Shown: in pieces, positions 22,167-30,264 of the stretch
Layout of the letters: each line of letters starts with the position of its first letter
Numbering within the stretch: position 1 is the first letter of the stretch
DNA from: Orientallactaga sibirica
Taxonomy: Eukaryota; Chordata; Mammalia; Rodentia; Dipodidae
Assembly (NCBI GenBank): GCA_036365145.1
Contig: JAEOAD010000015.1
Span: 5,573,501-5,637,500 of the forward strand
Direction: 5' to 3'
DNA: 64,000 nt
Program-made: the position numbers and the translations under genes
The notes under the pieces: model-generated
Told to the model about the DNA's origin: nothing
The model's database searches: none
Seen by the model: the letters and a program-made list of their open reading frames with translations, nothing else

Positions 22167-22268
22167 GGCAGCCGAGCGTGGTGACACGCGCCTTTAATCC
22201 CAGCACTCAAGTGGCAGAGGTAGGAGGATCACCCTACCTTGAAAAACAAAAACAAAACAAAACAAAAA
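22167..22268 (+). repeat. B1 SINE with internal deletion
   Basis: GCCGAGCGTGGTGACACGCG runs normally to GGAGGATCACC, which joins directly to CTACCTTGAAAAAC; about 65 bp of the middle are missing. Confidence 0.85.
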
Positions 22269-22269
22269 C

Positions 22270-22422
22270 GGAGCTAGAGAGATGGCTCAGTAGTTACAGG
22301 CACTTGCTTGCAAAGCCTATTGCCCGGGGTTCCATCCCCCAGTACCTGTGTAAAGCCAGACACACAAAGTGATACATGCGTCAGGAGTTAGTTTGCAGTG
22401 TCAGGAGGCCCTGGTGCACCAA
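22270..22422 (+). repeat. DIP SINE, 3'-shortened
   Basis: GAGCTAGAGAGATGGCTCAG to GGCCCTGGTGCACC, then a purine-rich tract instead of (TC)n and AATAAA. Confidence 0.85.
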
Positions 22423-22451
22423 GAAAAGGAAAAGGGGAAAGGGAAAAAGAG

Positions 22452-22640
22452 GGGCTGGAGAGATGGCTCAGCAGTTAAGGTACTTGCCTGCAAAGCCTAA
22501 TGGCCTGGGTTTGATTCTCCAGTACCTTTATAAAGCCAGATGCATCTAGAGTTCATTTGCAGTGGCCAGAGGCCATGGAGCACCCATTTTTTTCTCTCTT
22601 ACTTTCTATGCTTGCAAATAAATAAATAATTTTTTAAAAA
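22452..22640 (+). repeat. DIP SINE
   Basis: GGGGCTGGAGAGATGGCTC head, AAATAAATAAAT tail. Body is shortened at GCCAGATGCATCTAGAG. Confidence 0.9.
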
Positions 22641-22757
22641 GGGAAAGGGAAAGGAAGAAGAGGAAGGGGAAGGAAAGGGCATGGCAAGGGCAAGAGGAAA
22701 AAGAAGGAAAGGAAAGGAGGGGAGAGGGGAGAGGAAAAGGAAAGAGAAAGGAAGGAT
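22640..22757. repeat. Degenerate (GGAAA)n purine tract
   Basis: About 118 nearly pure purines between two SINEs. Confidence 0.9.
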
Positions 22758-22758
22758 A

Positions 22759-22895
22759 AGCCAGGTGTGGTGGCGCACGCTTTTAATCCCAGCACTCAGG
22801 AAGCAGAGGTAGGAGGATCACCTTGAGTTCGAGGCCACCCTGAGACTACATAGTTAATTCCAGGTCAGCCTGGGCCAGAATGAGACCCTACATTG

Positions 22896-22935
<40 letters not shown>
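22759..22935 (+). repeat. B1 SINE with (GA)n tail
   Basis: AGCCAGGTGTGGTGGCGCAC to CCCTACATTGAAAAA, then (GA)n 22903-22932. Confidence 0.9.
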
Positions 22936-22937
<2 letters not shown>

Positions 22938-23194
22938 GAATAAATAAAAATATAGAGGTAGTAATGACCAGTTGTGGTTGCATGTGCCTGTAGGAAATTG
23001 CTGAAAAGGCAGAGGCAGGAAAATCAGAAAGATAGTAATGATAAAGACATTAGGATCCAGCATCTCTAAAGAGACAAAAAGAAACACAAGTTTGTTTGTT
23101 TGTTTGCTTGATCCACAACAGGTAGACCTCTGCACTGAAAAACAGTAATTCACTAGGCTAACTTCAGACTTTTTTTGTTTGATTTTAGGATCTG

Positions 23195-23280
23195 AGGGAG
23201 GGGCAGTACTGGGATCGAACCCAAGACCTCATACATGCTTAGGCAAGTACTTTACCACTGAGCTAAAATGCTTGCCTCCT
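23195..23280 (-). repeat. ID-type SINE fragment
   Basis: GGGATCGAACCCAAGACC ... TACTTTACCACTGAGCTA is a reverse ID head with its B and A box regions. Confidence 0.7.
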
Positions 23281-23302
23281 CCCCTTCAAAATTGCAAGAC
23301 AG

Positions 23303-23452
23303 GGCCTGGTGTGGTGGCACGCACCCTTATTTAATTCCAGCACTCAGTAGACAGAGGTAGGATGATGGCCATGAGTTCAAGGCCACCCTGAGACTACATA
23401 GTGAATTCCAGGTCAACCTGAGCTACAGGGAGACTCTACCTCAAAAACAAAA
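23303..23452 (+). repeat. B1 SINE
   Basis: GGCCTGGTGTGGTGGCACGC to ACTCTACCTCAAAAAC. Confidence 0.88.
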
Positions 23453-23455
23453 AGT

Positions 23456-23562
23456 TAAGACAGGCCCTTGCTCTGTTGCCCAATCTAGTCTCAAACTTCA
23501 GATCCTCCTGCCTTAACCTCTTACGTAGCTGTGATTACAGGTTGGCAACACCATGCGTAGCT
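23456..23562 (-). repeat. Old diverged B1-like SINE
   Basis: AAGACAGGCCCTTGCTCTG to GGCAACACCATGCGTAGCT. Confidence 0.55.
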
Positions 23563-23571
23563 ATCTCAGAC

Positions 23572-23694
23572 TTTTTTTTTTAGTCCAGCATGCAATTCAC
23601 TATGTAGTCTCAGGGTGGCCTTGAACTCAAGGGGATCCTCCTATCTCTGCCTCCCGATTGCTGGGATTAAAGGCATGTATCACCATGCCCAGCT
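23572..23694 (-). repeat. B1 SINE
   Basis: T-run, CAATTCACTATGTAGTCTC to CACCATGCCCAGCT; part of the 3' body is missing. Confidence 0.87.
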
Positions 23695-23737
23695 GGAATA
23701 CATTATTATTATTATTATTTATTATCATTATTGTTAT

Positions 23738-23889
23738 TTTGGGGTTTTTTTTTGAGGTAGGGTCTCACTCTGGCCCAGACTGACCTGGAATTCACTCTGT
23801 AGTATCAGGATGGCCTCGAACTCATGGGGATCCTCCTACCTCTACCTCCCAAGTGCTGAGATTAAAGGCGTGCACCACTACATCGGGCT
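23738..23889 (-). repeat. B1 SINE
   Basis: TTTTTTTTTGAGGTAGGGTC to CACCACTACATCGGGCT. Confidence 0.9.
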
Positions 23890-23909
23890 GGAATGTTCTG
23901 GTGTGTGTT

Positions 23910-24069
23910 GTTTTTTTTTTTTTTAAGTTTTTTGAGGTAGGGTCTCACTCTAGCTCAGGCTGACCTGGAATTCACTATGTAGTCTCAGGGTGGCCTCAAA
24001 CTCAGGGTAATCCTCCTACCTCTGCGTCCTGAGTGTTGGGATTAAAGGCATGTACCACCATGCCCGGCT
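23910..24069 (-). repeat. B1 SINE
   Basis: T-run, TTTTTTGAGGTAGGGTCTC to ACCACCATGCCCGGCTT. Third in a row of reverse B1 copies. Confidence 0.9.
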
Positions 24070-24100
24070 TATTTTTAATGAACTATAGAAATGATTCCTG

Positions 24101-24240
24101 AAGCCAGGTGTGGTGGCTCATGTCTTTAATCTCAACACTTAAGAGGCTGAGATAGGAAGATCACTATGAGTTCAAGGCCAGCCTGGGCTACAGAGTGAGT
24201 TCCAGGTGAGCCTGGGCTAGAGTGACACCCTGAGCAACCA
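24101..24240 (+). repeat. B1 SINE
   Basis: AGCCAGGTGTGGTGGCTCAT to AGTGACACCCTGAGCAACC; inverted relative to the preceding three. Confidence 0.87.
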
Positions 24241-24815
24241 AGTAATGAAGGGCCAAGTAGTTATGCAACAAATACAGCTCAAATACCGTAAGGGCTAAAG
24301 GCATTGCAATCACATCTATTGCAAAATGAAAAAACAGACTGCAAATCCAGTCATACTGTATGGCTTGAGTAATGACAGTAATGTCATCACATATATCCAT
24401 TAAACCTGGTGAGAAAGTAAGACTGGATAAATGGTATCATTGGAGTCCCTATCCTCAGCAGCAAAGATTTTCAGTTTTGGGGGGAGATGACAGACCCTTT
24501 CTAGAACTTGATGAAATCTGTAGACCCTCCCCCAGAGAAATGGTAAATTACAAAGGGTTACAAAGAATTTCAAAATGTTAACAGACTTCCATTGAAGCCA
24601 ATCTGGAGGCTCTTAGTCTAAGAACTCCAAGAACCTGTTAAATTAATAAAACAGTGGTAACTGTTTTTACCATATCTCATATAGCTTAAAAATTTGAGAT
24701 GAGGAAATCATAGGTATGTATACTTAATTATAATTATTATACATTGCACAGCAAACCAATAAAGTATGTGCATGTAAACCCATACACCAAAATGGAAAAT
24801 TAAGAAATAACATCA
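24241..24815. other. Sequence with no recognisable feature
   Basis: Some stretches (CTGTAGACCCTCCCCCAGAG near 24520) look like an old transposon remnant, but no family is assigned. Confidence 0.4.
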
Positions 24816-25010
24816 GCAGGGCATGGTAGTGAATACCTTTAGCCCCAACACTAGGGAGGTGAAGGTAGGAGGATCACAATGAGTTTGAGGCCAGCATATA
24901 GCTATACATTGAGTCGGCCTGGGCTAGACTGAAACCCTACCTTGAAAAAAGAAAACACAAAGAAAGAAATAAAAAGAAAACACAATGAAAGAAATGAAAA
25001 AATAAGAAAA
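24816..25010 (+). repeat. B1 SINE with AAAG-rich tail
   Basis: CAGGGCATGGTAGTGAATAC to CCCTACCTTGAAAAAAG, tail to 25010. Confidence 0.85.
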
Positions 25011-25011
25011 G

Positions 25012-25195
25012 TGGGCTGAAGAGATGGCTCAGCAGTTAAGGTGCTTACCTGCAAAACCTAAGGGCCTGAGTTCAATTCCCCAGGCCAAATGTACAAGCTG
25101 GCATATCCGTCTGGAGTTCGTTTCCAATGTCTAGGGATCCTGGAGTGCCCATTCTCTCTCTTTCTCTTTCAAATAAATACATTTTTTAAAAGAAA
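25012..25195 (+). repeat. DIP SINE
   Basis: GGGCTGAAGAGATGGCTCAG head, TTTCAAATAAATAC tail. Confidence 0.9.
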
Positions 25196-25206
25196 AAAAG
25201 AAAAGA

Positions 25207-25359
25207 GGGCTGGAGAGGTGGTTTAGCAGTTAAGGTGTTTGCCTGCAAAGCCAAAGGATCCGGGTTCGATTCTCCAGGACCCATGTAAGCCAGATGCACA
25301 AAGGAGCACATGCGTCTGGAGTTCATTTGCAGTGGCTGGATGCCCTGGCACGCCCATTA

Positions 25360-25396
<37 letters not shown>

Positions 25397-25440
25397 CTTT
25401 CTCTCTCTCTCAAGTAAATAAATAAATAAATATTTTTTTA
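25207..25440 (+). repeat. DIP SINE
   Basis: GGGCTGGAGAGGTGGTTTAG head with intact B box GGTTCGATTCTCC; (TC)n 25362-25410; AAATAAATAAAT tail. Confidence 0.92.
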
Positions 25441-25652
25441 AAAGAGAGAAGAGAAAAAAGAAAAGAGAAGAGAAGAGAAGAGAAAAAGAAAGAAAAGAAA
25501 AGAAAAGAAAAGAAAAGAAAAGAAAAGAAAAGAAAAGAAAAGAAAAGAAAAGAAAAGAAAAGAAAAGAAAGGAAAGGAAAGGAAAAAAGAAAAGAAAAGA
25601 AAAGAAAAGAAAAGAAAAGAAAAGAAAAGAAAAGAAAAGAAAAGAGAAAAGA
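25440..25652. repeat. (AAAAG)n microsatellite, about 210 bp
   Basis: Uninterrupted purine strand built of AAAAG units with minor variants, between a DIP tail and a B1 head. It is the source of Phe/Leu/Ser ORFs of up to 148 codons on the minus strand. Confidence 0.97.
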
Positions 25653-25863
25653 TCCAGGCGTGGTGGCACATACCTTTAATCCCAGCACTCAGGAAGCAGA
25701 GGTAGGAAGATTGCAGTGAGTTTGAGGCCACCCTGAAATTACATAGTTAATTCCAGGTCAGCCTGGGCCAGAGTGAGACCCTACCTTGAAAAACCAAGAA
25801 AAGGAAAAAAGAAAAGAAGAGAAAAAAGAAAGAAAGAAAAAAAAAAAAAAAAAAAGAAGAGAA
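25653..25863 (+). repeat. B1 SINE spanning the left breakpoint of the 4.57-kb duplication
   Basis: TCCAGGCGTGGTGGCACAT to CCTACCTTGAAAAACC, followed by a GAAA/poly-A tract. The duplicated unit begins inside it at about 25690. Confidence 0.9.
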
Positions 25864-26030
25864 AGCCAGGAGTGGTGGCCCACGCCTTTAATCCCAGTGC
25901 TTGGGAGGCAGAGGTAGGAGGATTGCAGTGAGTTCAAGGCTGCCCTGAAACTACATAGTGAATTCCAGGTCAGCCTATGCTAAAGTGAGACCCTACCTCA
26001 AAAAACCAACCAACAAACAAACAAACAAAA
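25864..26030 (+). repeat. B1 SINE
   Basis: AGCCAGGAGTGGTGGCCCAC to CCTACCTCAAAAAACC and a CAAA-rich tail. Confidence 0.9.
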
Positions 26031-26212
26031 AAAGATTTATCAAGTACAACTAAACAAACTTTAATCATTTATTTTACTTACGGATGACATAAAAGCTATG
26101 TGCTCTTTTGAATAAATACTGTTAACAATTCCACTCCTTTTGGTAATAGTAATGTGACTGAGAACAAGTTACATTTTTTTTCCTTAGAAGGAATTTTTTT
26201 AACTTCTGTTTT

Positions 26213-26340
26213 TGTCTTTCGAGGTAGGGTCTTGCTCCAGCATAGGCTGACATGAAATTCACTATGTAGTCTCAGTGTGGCCTCAAACTCAGGGCAATCT
26301 TCCTATCTCTCTCTGCCTCCCCAGTGCCGGGATTAAACAC
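26213..26340 (-). repeat. B1 SINE, 5'-truncated
   Basis: TTTCGAGGTAGGGTCTTGC to GGGATTAAACACATGGG, then it passes directly into a reverse DIP. Confidence 0.85.
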
Positions 26341-26496
26341 ATGGGTACACACCAGGGCCTCTAGCCATTGCAAACAAACTCTAGATGCATGCACCACTTT
26401 GTACATCCGGCTTTCCATGGGTGCTGGGGAATTGAACTCGGGTCATTAGGCTTTGCAAGCAGGCACCTTAACCACTGAGCCATCTTTCCAGTCCTT
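26341..26496 (-). repeat. DIP SINE lacking its tail
   Basis: CACCAGGGCCTCTAGCC to CCATCTTTCCAGTCC, fused at its 3' side to the B1. The junction GGGTACACACCAGGG has no tail sequence, so a deletion joined the two SINEs. Confidence 0.85.
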
Positions 26497-26757
26497 TTTC
26501 AACCTTATATTGACAACTTCCATACATAAACACTACCCTATCATAATTTCCTCCTACCCTCTTTTATCTCCCCTCCCCTACTTCCCTTCCACTGAGGTGC
26601 TTTCTAGCTAGTACCTCTTCTATTTTGATGTCATCTTTTTTATTTTTTGCCCTTTTTTTGCAGGCCTTATGTTGCTAGTGAGAACCACTGTGAGATCATG
26701 AATGCAATGACCACTTTGAAAGCACTCCTCCCCTTCCTTTGCCTTTAAATTCTTTTC
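26497..26757 (-). repeat. L1 3'UTR end
   Basis: Reverse complement of the rodent L1 terminus: TATTGACAACTTCCATACAT, GATGTCATCTTTTT and the AGCACTCCTCC block. Continues at 27546 after several SINE insertions. Confidence 0.7.
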
Positions 26758-26767
26758 TTTTTTTAAA

Positions 26768-26905
26768 AAAAGGTAGGGTCTCACTCTAGTCCAGGCTGAC
26801 CTAGAATTCACTATGTAGTCTTAGGGTGGCCTTGAACTCAGTGATACTCCTACCTCTGCCTCCCAAGTGCTGGAATTAAAGGTGTGCACCACCACGCCCG
26901 GCTTA
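26768..26905 (-). repeat. B1 SINE
   Basis: AAAAGGTAGGGTCTCACTC to ACCACCACGCCCGGCTT. Confidence 0.9.
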
Positions 26906-26949
26906 AAGTTCTTTTTTATAATTGTATTTTTATTTATTTATTAGACAGA

Positions 26950-27165
26950 GAGGAGCTGGAGAGATGCCTTGGTGGTTAAGGCATCTGCCTGTAAAGCCTA
27001 AGAACTAAGGTTCGATTTCCCCAAGACCCCCGTAATCAAGATGTGCAAGGTGGCGCATGCATCTGGAGTTCATCTGCAGTAATTGGAGGCCCTGGTGCAT
27101 CCATCCTCTGCCCCCACCCCCGTGTACCTCTCTCTCTCTCTCAAATAAATTCATTTTAAAAATAT
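26950..27165 (+). repeat. DIP SINE
   Basis: AGGAGCTGGAGAGATGCCTTG head, CTCTCTCTCAAATAAATTC tail. Confidence 0.88.
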
Positions 27166-27175
27166 TAGAAAGGGA

Positions 27176-27384
27176 GGGCTGGAGAGATGACTTAGCGGTT
27201 AAGGCACTTGCCTGCAAAGCCTAAGGACCCACATTCAACTCTCCAGATCCCACATAATCAGACGCACAAAGGTGAGGCAAGCACAAGGTCACATATGCCC
27301 ACTAGGTGGCAAGAGCATCTGGAGTTAAATTGCAGTGGCTGAGGCCCTGGCATGCCCATTCTCTCTGTGCCTCGCTCTCACGAA
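27176..27384 (+). repeat. DIP SINE, long subtype, tail missing
   Basis: GGGCTGGAGAGATGACTTAG head; AGGTGAGGCAAGCACAAGGTC long-subtype block; ends in CTCGCTCTCACG, where it meets an inverted DIP. Confidence 0.87.
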
Positions 27385-27545
27385 TGAGTGAGAATGGGCA
27401 CACCAGGGCCTCTAGCCACTGCAAAAAAACTCCAGACACATGCACCACACTGTGCATCTGGTTTATATGGATTCTGGAGAGTCAAACCTGGGTTCTTACG
27501 TTTTGCAGGCAAGCACATTAATGGCTAAGCCATCTTTCCAGCCCA
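27385..27545 (-). repeat. DIP SINE, tail-to-tail with the preceding copy
   Basis: AATGAGTGAGAATGGGCAC to CCATCTTTCCAGCCC. The two copies form an imperfect inverted repeat of about 160 bp with almost no loop. Confidence 0.87.
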
Positions 27546-27650
27546 TCGGTTCATACATTCTTTCTGCCACGTCTTCCACAATGGGCCCTGAGCCTTAGAG
27601 GGTGTGATAGAGATGTCTCTCTTAGTGCTGAACACTCCGCTATTGGTTTG
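27546..27650 (-). repeat. L1 3'UTR, continuation
   Basis: CTTCCACAATGGGCCCTGAG with GCCTTAGAGGGTGTGATAG is the reverse of the CACACCCTCCAAGGCTCAGG landmark in the L1 copies at 16348 and 17821. Confidence 0.65.
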
Positions 27651-28205
27651 TTATTTTTAATCTTGCTTTCATACATGTTTTAAGCCACAATTTGAGTTTA
27701 AGTTCAGCTTATTTTATAATAATTATTTTACTTGGTTTTTTCATGCAATTAACTTTTTAAGTTTCATTAAGCTTAGAACAAGTTAACAGTTAAATTTTAA
27801 TTAAGACTTATGAAAAAACTTCAACATTATACTATAGCCATTTTGAGGACAGTCATGACCTCAGTTGTCCTTAAAGCTCATAAAAATGGCATCTCTATTG
27901 CCAGCTGTTTCTAAATTTCGGCAGAAACACATTCAGATAAGAAGATGAATTGGCTGACTTATTACTTGGTTTTAATAGCACAGCTGAAAAACATAGCTTA
28001 CAGATGGACAAAATCAAAAGAAGAACTTCATTACTAACTATACTGAATAAAACAGGATATTCAAGTACAAGCCTACTAGCCACTTATGAAAAGGTTTGGG
28101 GATGGGTGATTGTTGTTATATTTTCAGCAGATGGATCCAAAACCACTAAAACATCTCTTCTAAAAACACAAGTCCAAGGGTACATGTAAAGAAGTTCTTA
28201 AAGTT
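27651..28205. other. Single-copy-looking sequence within the duplicated unit
   Basis: No repeat family recognised. ORFs of 62 and 79 codons (27895-28083 minus, 27950-28189 plus) recur identically in copy 2 because the DNA is duplicated. That is not evidence of coding. Confidence 0.45.
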
Positions 28206-28216
28206 AACATTTATCA

Positions 28217-28376
28217 GCCGGGCATGGTGGCACTCACCTTTAATTCCATCACTCAGGAGGCAGAGGTAGGAGGAATGTTGTGAGTTTGAGGCCATCCTGA
28301 GACTACAGAGTGAATTCCAGGTCAGCCTGGGCTAAAGTGAGACCCTACCTTGAAAAACCAAAAAAATAAATAAATA
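28217..28376 (+). repeat. B1 SINE with 11-bp target duplication
   Basis: GCCGGGCATGGTGGCACTC to CCTACCTTGAAAAACC. AACATTTATCA flanks it at 28206-28216 and 28377-28387. Confidence 0.92.
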
Positions 28377-28490
28377 AACATTTATCACTATAGCAATTAA
28401 ATCCAATATCCTCTCTCCATAGCACTGAACTTTGTTTTGTTCTGAAAGCTAATTACTTTTTGAGTCATTGTTAAGAAAGTACCATTAGAG

Positions 28491-28720
28491 GGCTGGAGAG
28501 ATGGCTTAGCAGTTAAGGTGCCTTCCTACCAGGACTAAGAACGCCAGTTCCATTTTCCAGGTCCCACCGTTAGCCAAATGCAAAAAGTGATGTAAGGGTG
28601 CAATGCTGCACTTGCCCACAGGGGGTGCACACTTCTGGATTTCCTTCACAGAGGCTAAGATGCCGCTGGCACGCCCATTCTCTCTCTGCCTCTGCCTCTT
28701 CCTCTCTCTCAAAAAAAAAA
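28491..28720 (+). repeat. DIP SINE, third subtype
   Basis: Head GGCTGGAGAGATGGCTTAGC, then a distinct body: AAGAACGCCAGTTCC, GGGTGCAATGCTGCACTTG, CACAGGGGGTGCACAC and ATGCCGCTGGCACGCCC. Shared with the copy at 56046. It is followed by (AAAAG)n and a B1, with an 18-bp target duplication outside the whole composite. Confidence 0.85.
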
Positions 28721-28810
28721 AAAAAGAAAAGAAGAAGAAAAGAAAAGAAAAGAAAAGAAAAGAAAAGAAAAAAAGAAAAGAAAAGAAAAGAAAAGAAAAG
28801 AAAAGAAAAG
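28711..28810. repeat. (AAAAG)n microsatellite
   Basis: About 100 purines between the DIP and the B1; source of Lys/Arg-rich ORFs. Confidence 0.96.
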
Positions 28811-28957
28811 AGCCAGGAGTGGTGGCACATGCCTTTAATCCCAGCACTGGGGAGGCAGAGGTAGGAGGAGCACCGTGAGTTCAAGGCCACTCTGAGACTA
28901 CATAGTAAATTCCAGGTCAGCCTAGGTAGAGCAAGACCCTATCTTGAAAAACCAAAA
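28811..28957 (+). repeat. B1 SINE
   Basis: AGCCAGGAGTGGTGGCACAT to CCTATCTTGAAAAACC. The right target duplicate of the composite follows at 28958-28975. Confidence 0.92.
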
Positions 28958-28975
28958 AAGAAAGTACCATTAGAG

Positions 28976-29168
28976 CCTGGAGAGGTGATTCAGCAGTTAA
29001 AGACCCTGCTTGCAAGGCCTGAAGGCTCAGATTCGATCTGAAGCCAGGTGCACAGGGTAGTACATACATAAATCTGGAGTTTGCTTCCAGTGGCGAGAGA
29101 ACCTGGTGTGCCCATTTCTCTCTCCCTTTCTCCCTCCTTTCAAATAAATAATAAATAGATTTTTTTAA
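28976..29168 (+). repeat. DIP SINE
   Basis: CCTGGAGAGGTGATTCAGC head to AAATAAATAATAAATAG tail. Confidence 0.88.
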
Positions 29169-29181
29169 AGGTTAGAGCTGG

Positions 29182-29345
29182 AGCCAGGTGTGGTGGCACA
29201 TGCTTTTAATCCCAGCACTCGGGAGGCAGAGGTAAGAGGATCACTGTGAATTCAAGGCCATCCTGAGACTACATAGTGAATTGCAGGTCAGCCTGAGCTA
29301 GAGTGAGACCCTGCCTTGAAAAACCATAGAAAATAAAGATTAAAA
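29182..29345 (+). repeat. B1 SINE
   Basis: AGCCAGGTGTGGTGGCACAT to CCTGCCTTGAAAAACC. Confidence 0.9.
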
Positions 29346-29355
29346 AAAAACAAAC

Positions 29356-29507
29356 AGCCGGGCGTGGTGGCGCACGTCTTTAATCCCAGCACTTGGGAGG
29401 CAGAGGTAGGAGGATCGCCGAGAGTTCGAGGCCACCCTGAGACTACATAGTTAATTCCAGGTCAGCCTGGACCAGAATGAGACCCTACCTTGGAAAAAAA
29501 AAACCAA

Positions 29508-29538
<31 letters not shown>
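29356..29538 (+). repeat. B1 SINE, near consensus
   Basis: AGCCGGGCGTGGTGGCGCAC keeps its CpGs (CGCCGAGAGTTCGAGG), so it looks young. Tail ends in (AAAT)n 29512-29537. Confidence 0.93.
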
Positions 29539-29539
<1 letters not shown>

Positions 29540-29541
29540 AC

Positions 29542-29744
29542 AGAGCTGGAGAGATGGCTCAGTAGTTAAGGCACTTATCTTTAAAGCCAGGATTGATTCC
29601 CCAGTATCCATATAAAGCCAAATGCACAAAGTGGAACATGGATCTGGAGTTCATTTGCAGTAGCTAGAGGTCATGACACGCCCATTCATTCATTCTCTCA
29701 TTTTCTCTCTGACTCCCTCTTGCAAATAAAAATAAATAAAATTT
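29542..29744 (+). repeat. DIP SINE
   Basis: GAGCTGGAGAGATGGCTCAG head, TTGCAAATAAAAATAAAT tail. Confidence 0.9.
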
Positions 29745-29748
29745 TCAA

Positions 29749-29838
29749 AAGTTCAAAGGCCATCCTCAGCTATATAGCAAGCTTGACCAGCTTGAAATAC
29801 ATGAAACCCTGCCTAATGAAAAAAAAAAAAAAAAAAAA
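29749..29838 (+). repeat. Truncated B1/B4-like fragment with A tail
   Basis: GTTCAAAGGCCATCCTCAGC to ACCCTGCCTAATG and a 19-base A run. Confidence 0.65.
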
Positions 29839-29845
29839 GAAGGGA

Positions 29846-30080
29846 GGGCTGGTGGGAAGGTGACCCAGCAGTTATAGGTGCTTGCTTGCAAAGCCTGGCA
29901 GCCTGGGTTTCATTCCCCAGTACCCATGTAAAGCCAGATACACAAAGTGGCACATGCATCTGTAATTCATTTGCAAAAGAGGCTTTGATGTATCCATCTT
30001 CTCCTTCCCCCTCTCTTCCTCTCTGTCTGCTTGCAGTTTATTTATTAAATAAACAAAACAAATAAAATAAAAATATGTTT
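29846..30080 (+). repeat. DIP SINE
   Basis: GGGCTGGTGGGAAGGTGACC head; tail ATTTATTAAATAAACAAAAC. Confidence 0.88.
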
Positions 30081-30087
30081 TAAAAAT

Positions 30088-30264
30088 GGCTGGAGAGACG
30101 GCTCAGTAGCTAATGCTGCTTGCCTGAAAGCCTAATCACCTGGGTTCAATTCCCCAGTACCCACTTAAAGCCAGGTGCACAAAATGGTACATGTATCTCA
30201 AGTATGTTTGCAGGGGCAAGGGGCCCTGGTGCACCCATATTCATCATTCATTATTCATTCATTT
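30088..30264 (+). repeat. DIP SINE cut by the duplication junction
   Basis: GGCTGGAGAGACGGCTCAG to ATTCATTCATTT, where it is fused to the interior of a B1. The complete version is at 34657-34865. Confidence 0.9.

Larger units (their letters stand above)
25690..30264 (+). repeat. 4.57-kb direct tandem duplication, copy 1
   Basis: 4,575 bp repeated immediately at 30265-34833. Starts inside a B1 (CAGGAAGCAGAGG) and stops inside a DIP (ATTCATTCATTT). The junction shares about one base with both parental breakpoints. Copy 1 keeps the complete left B1; copy 2 keeps the complete right DIP, which shows the ancestral single-copy order. Confidence 0.95.

Noticed and set aside
25223..25731. Overlapping minus-strand ORFs of 92-148 codons rich in Phe, Leu, Ser
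   Set aside because: They are translations of the (AAAAG)n tract and its SINE flanks in three frames.
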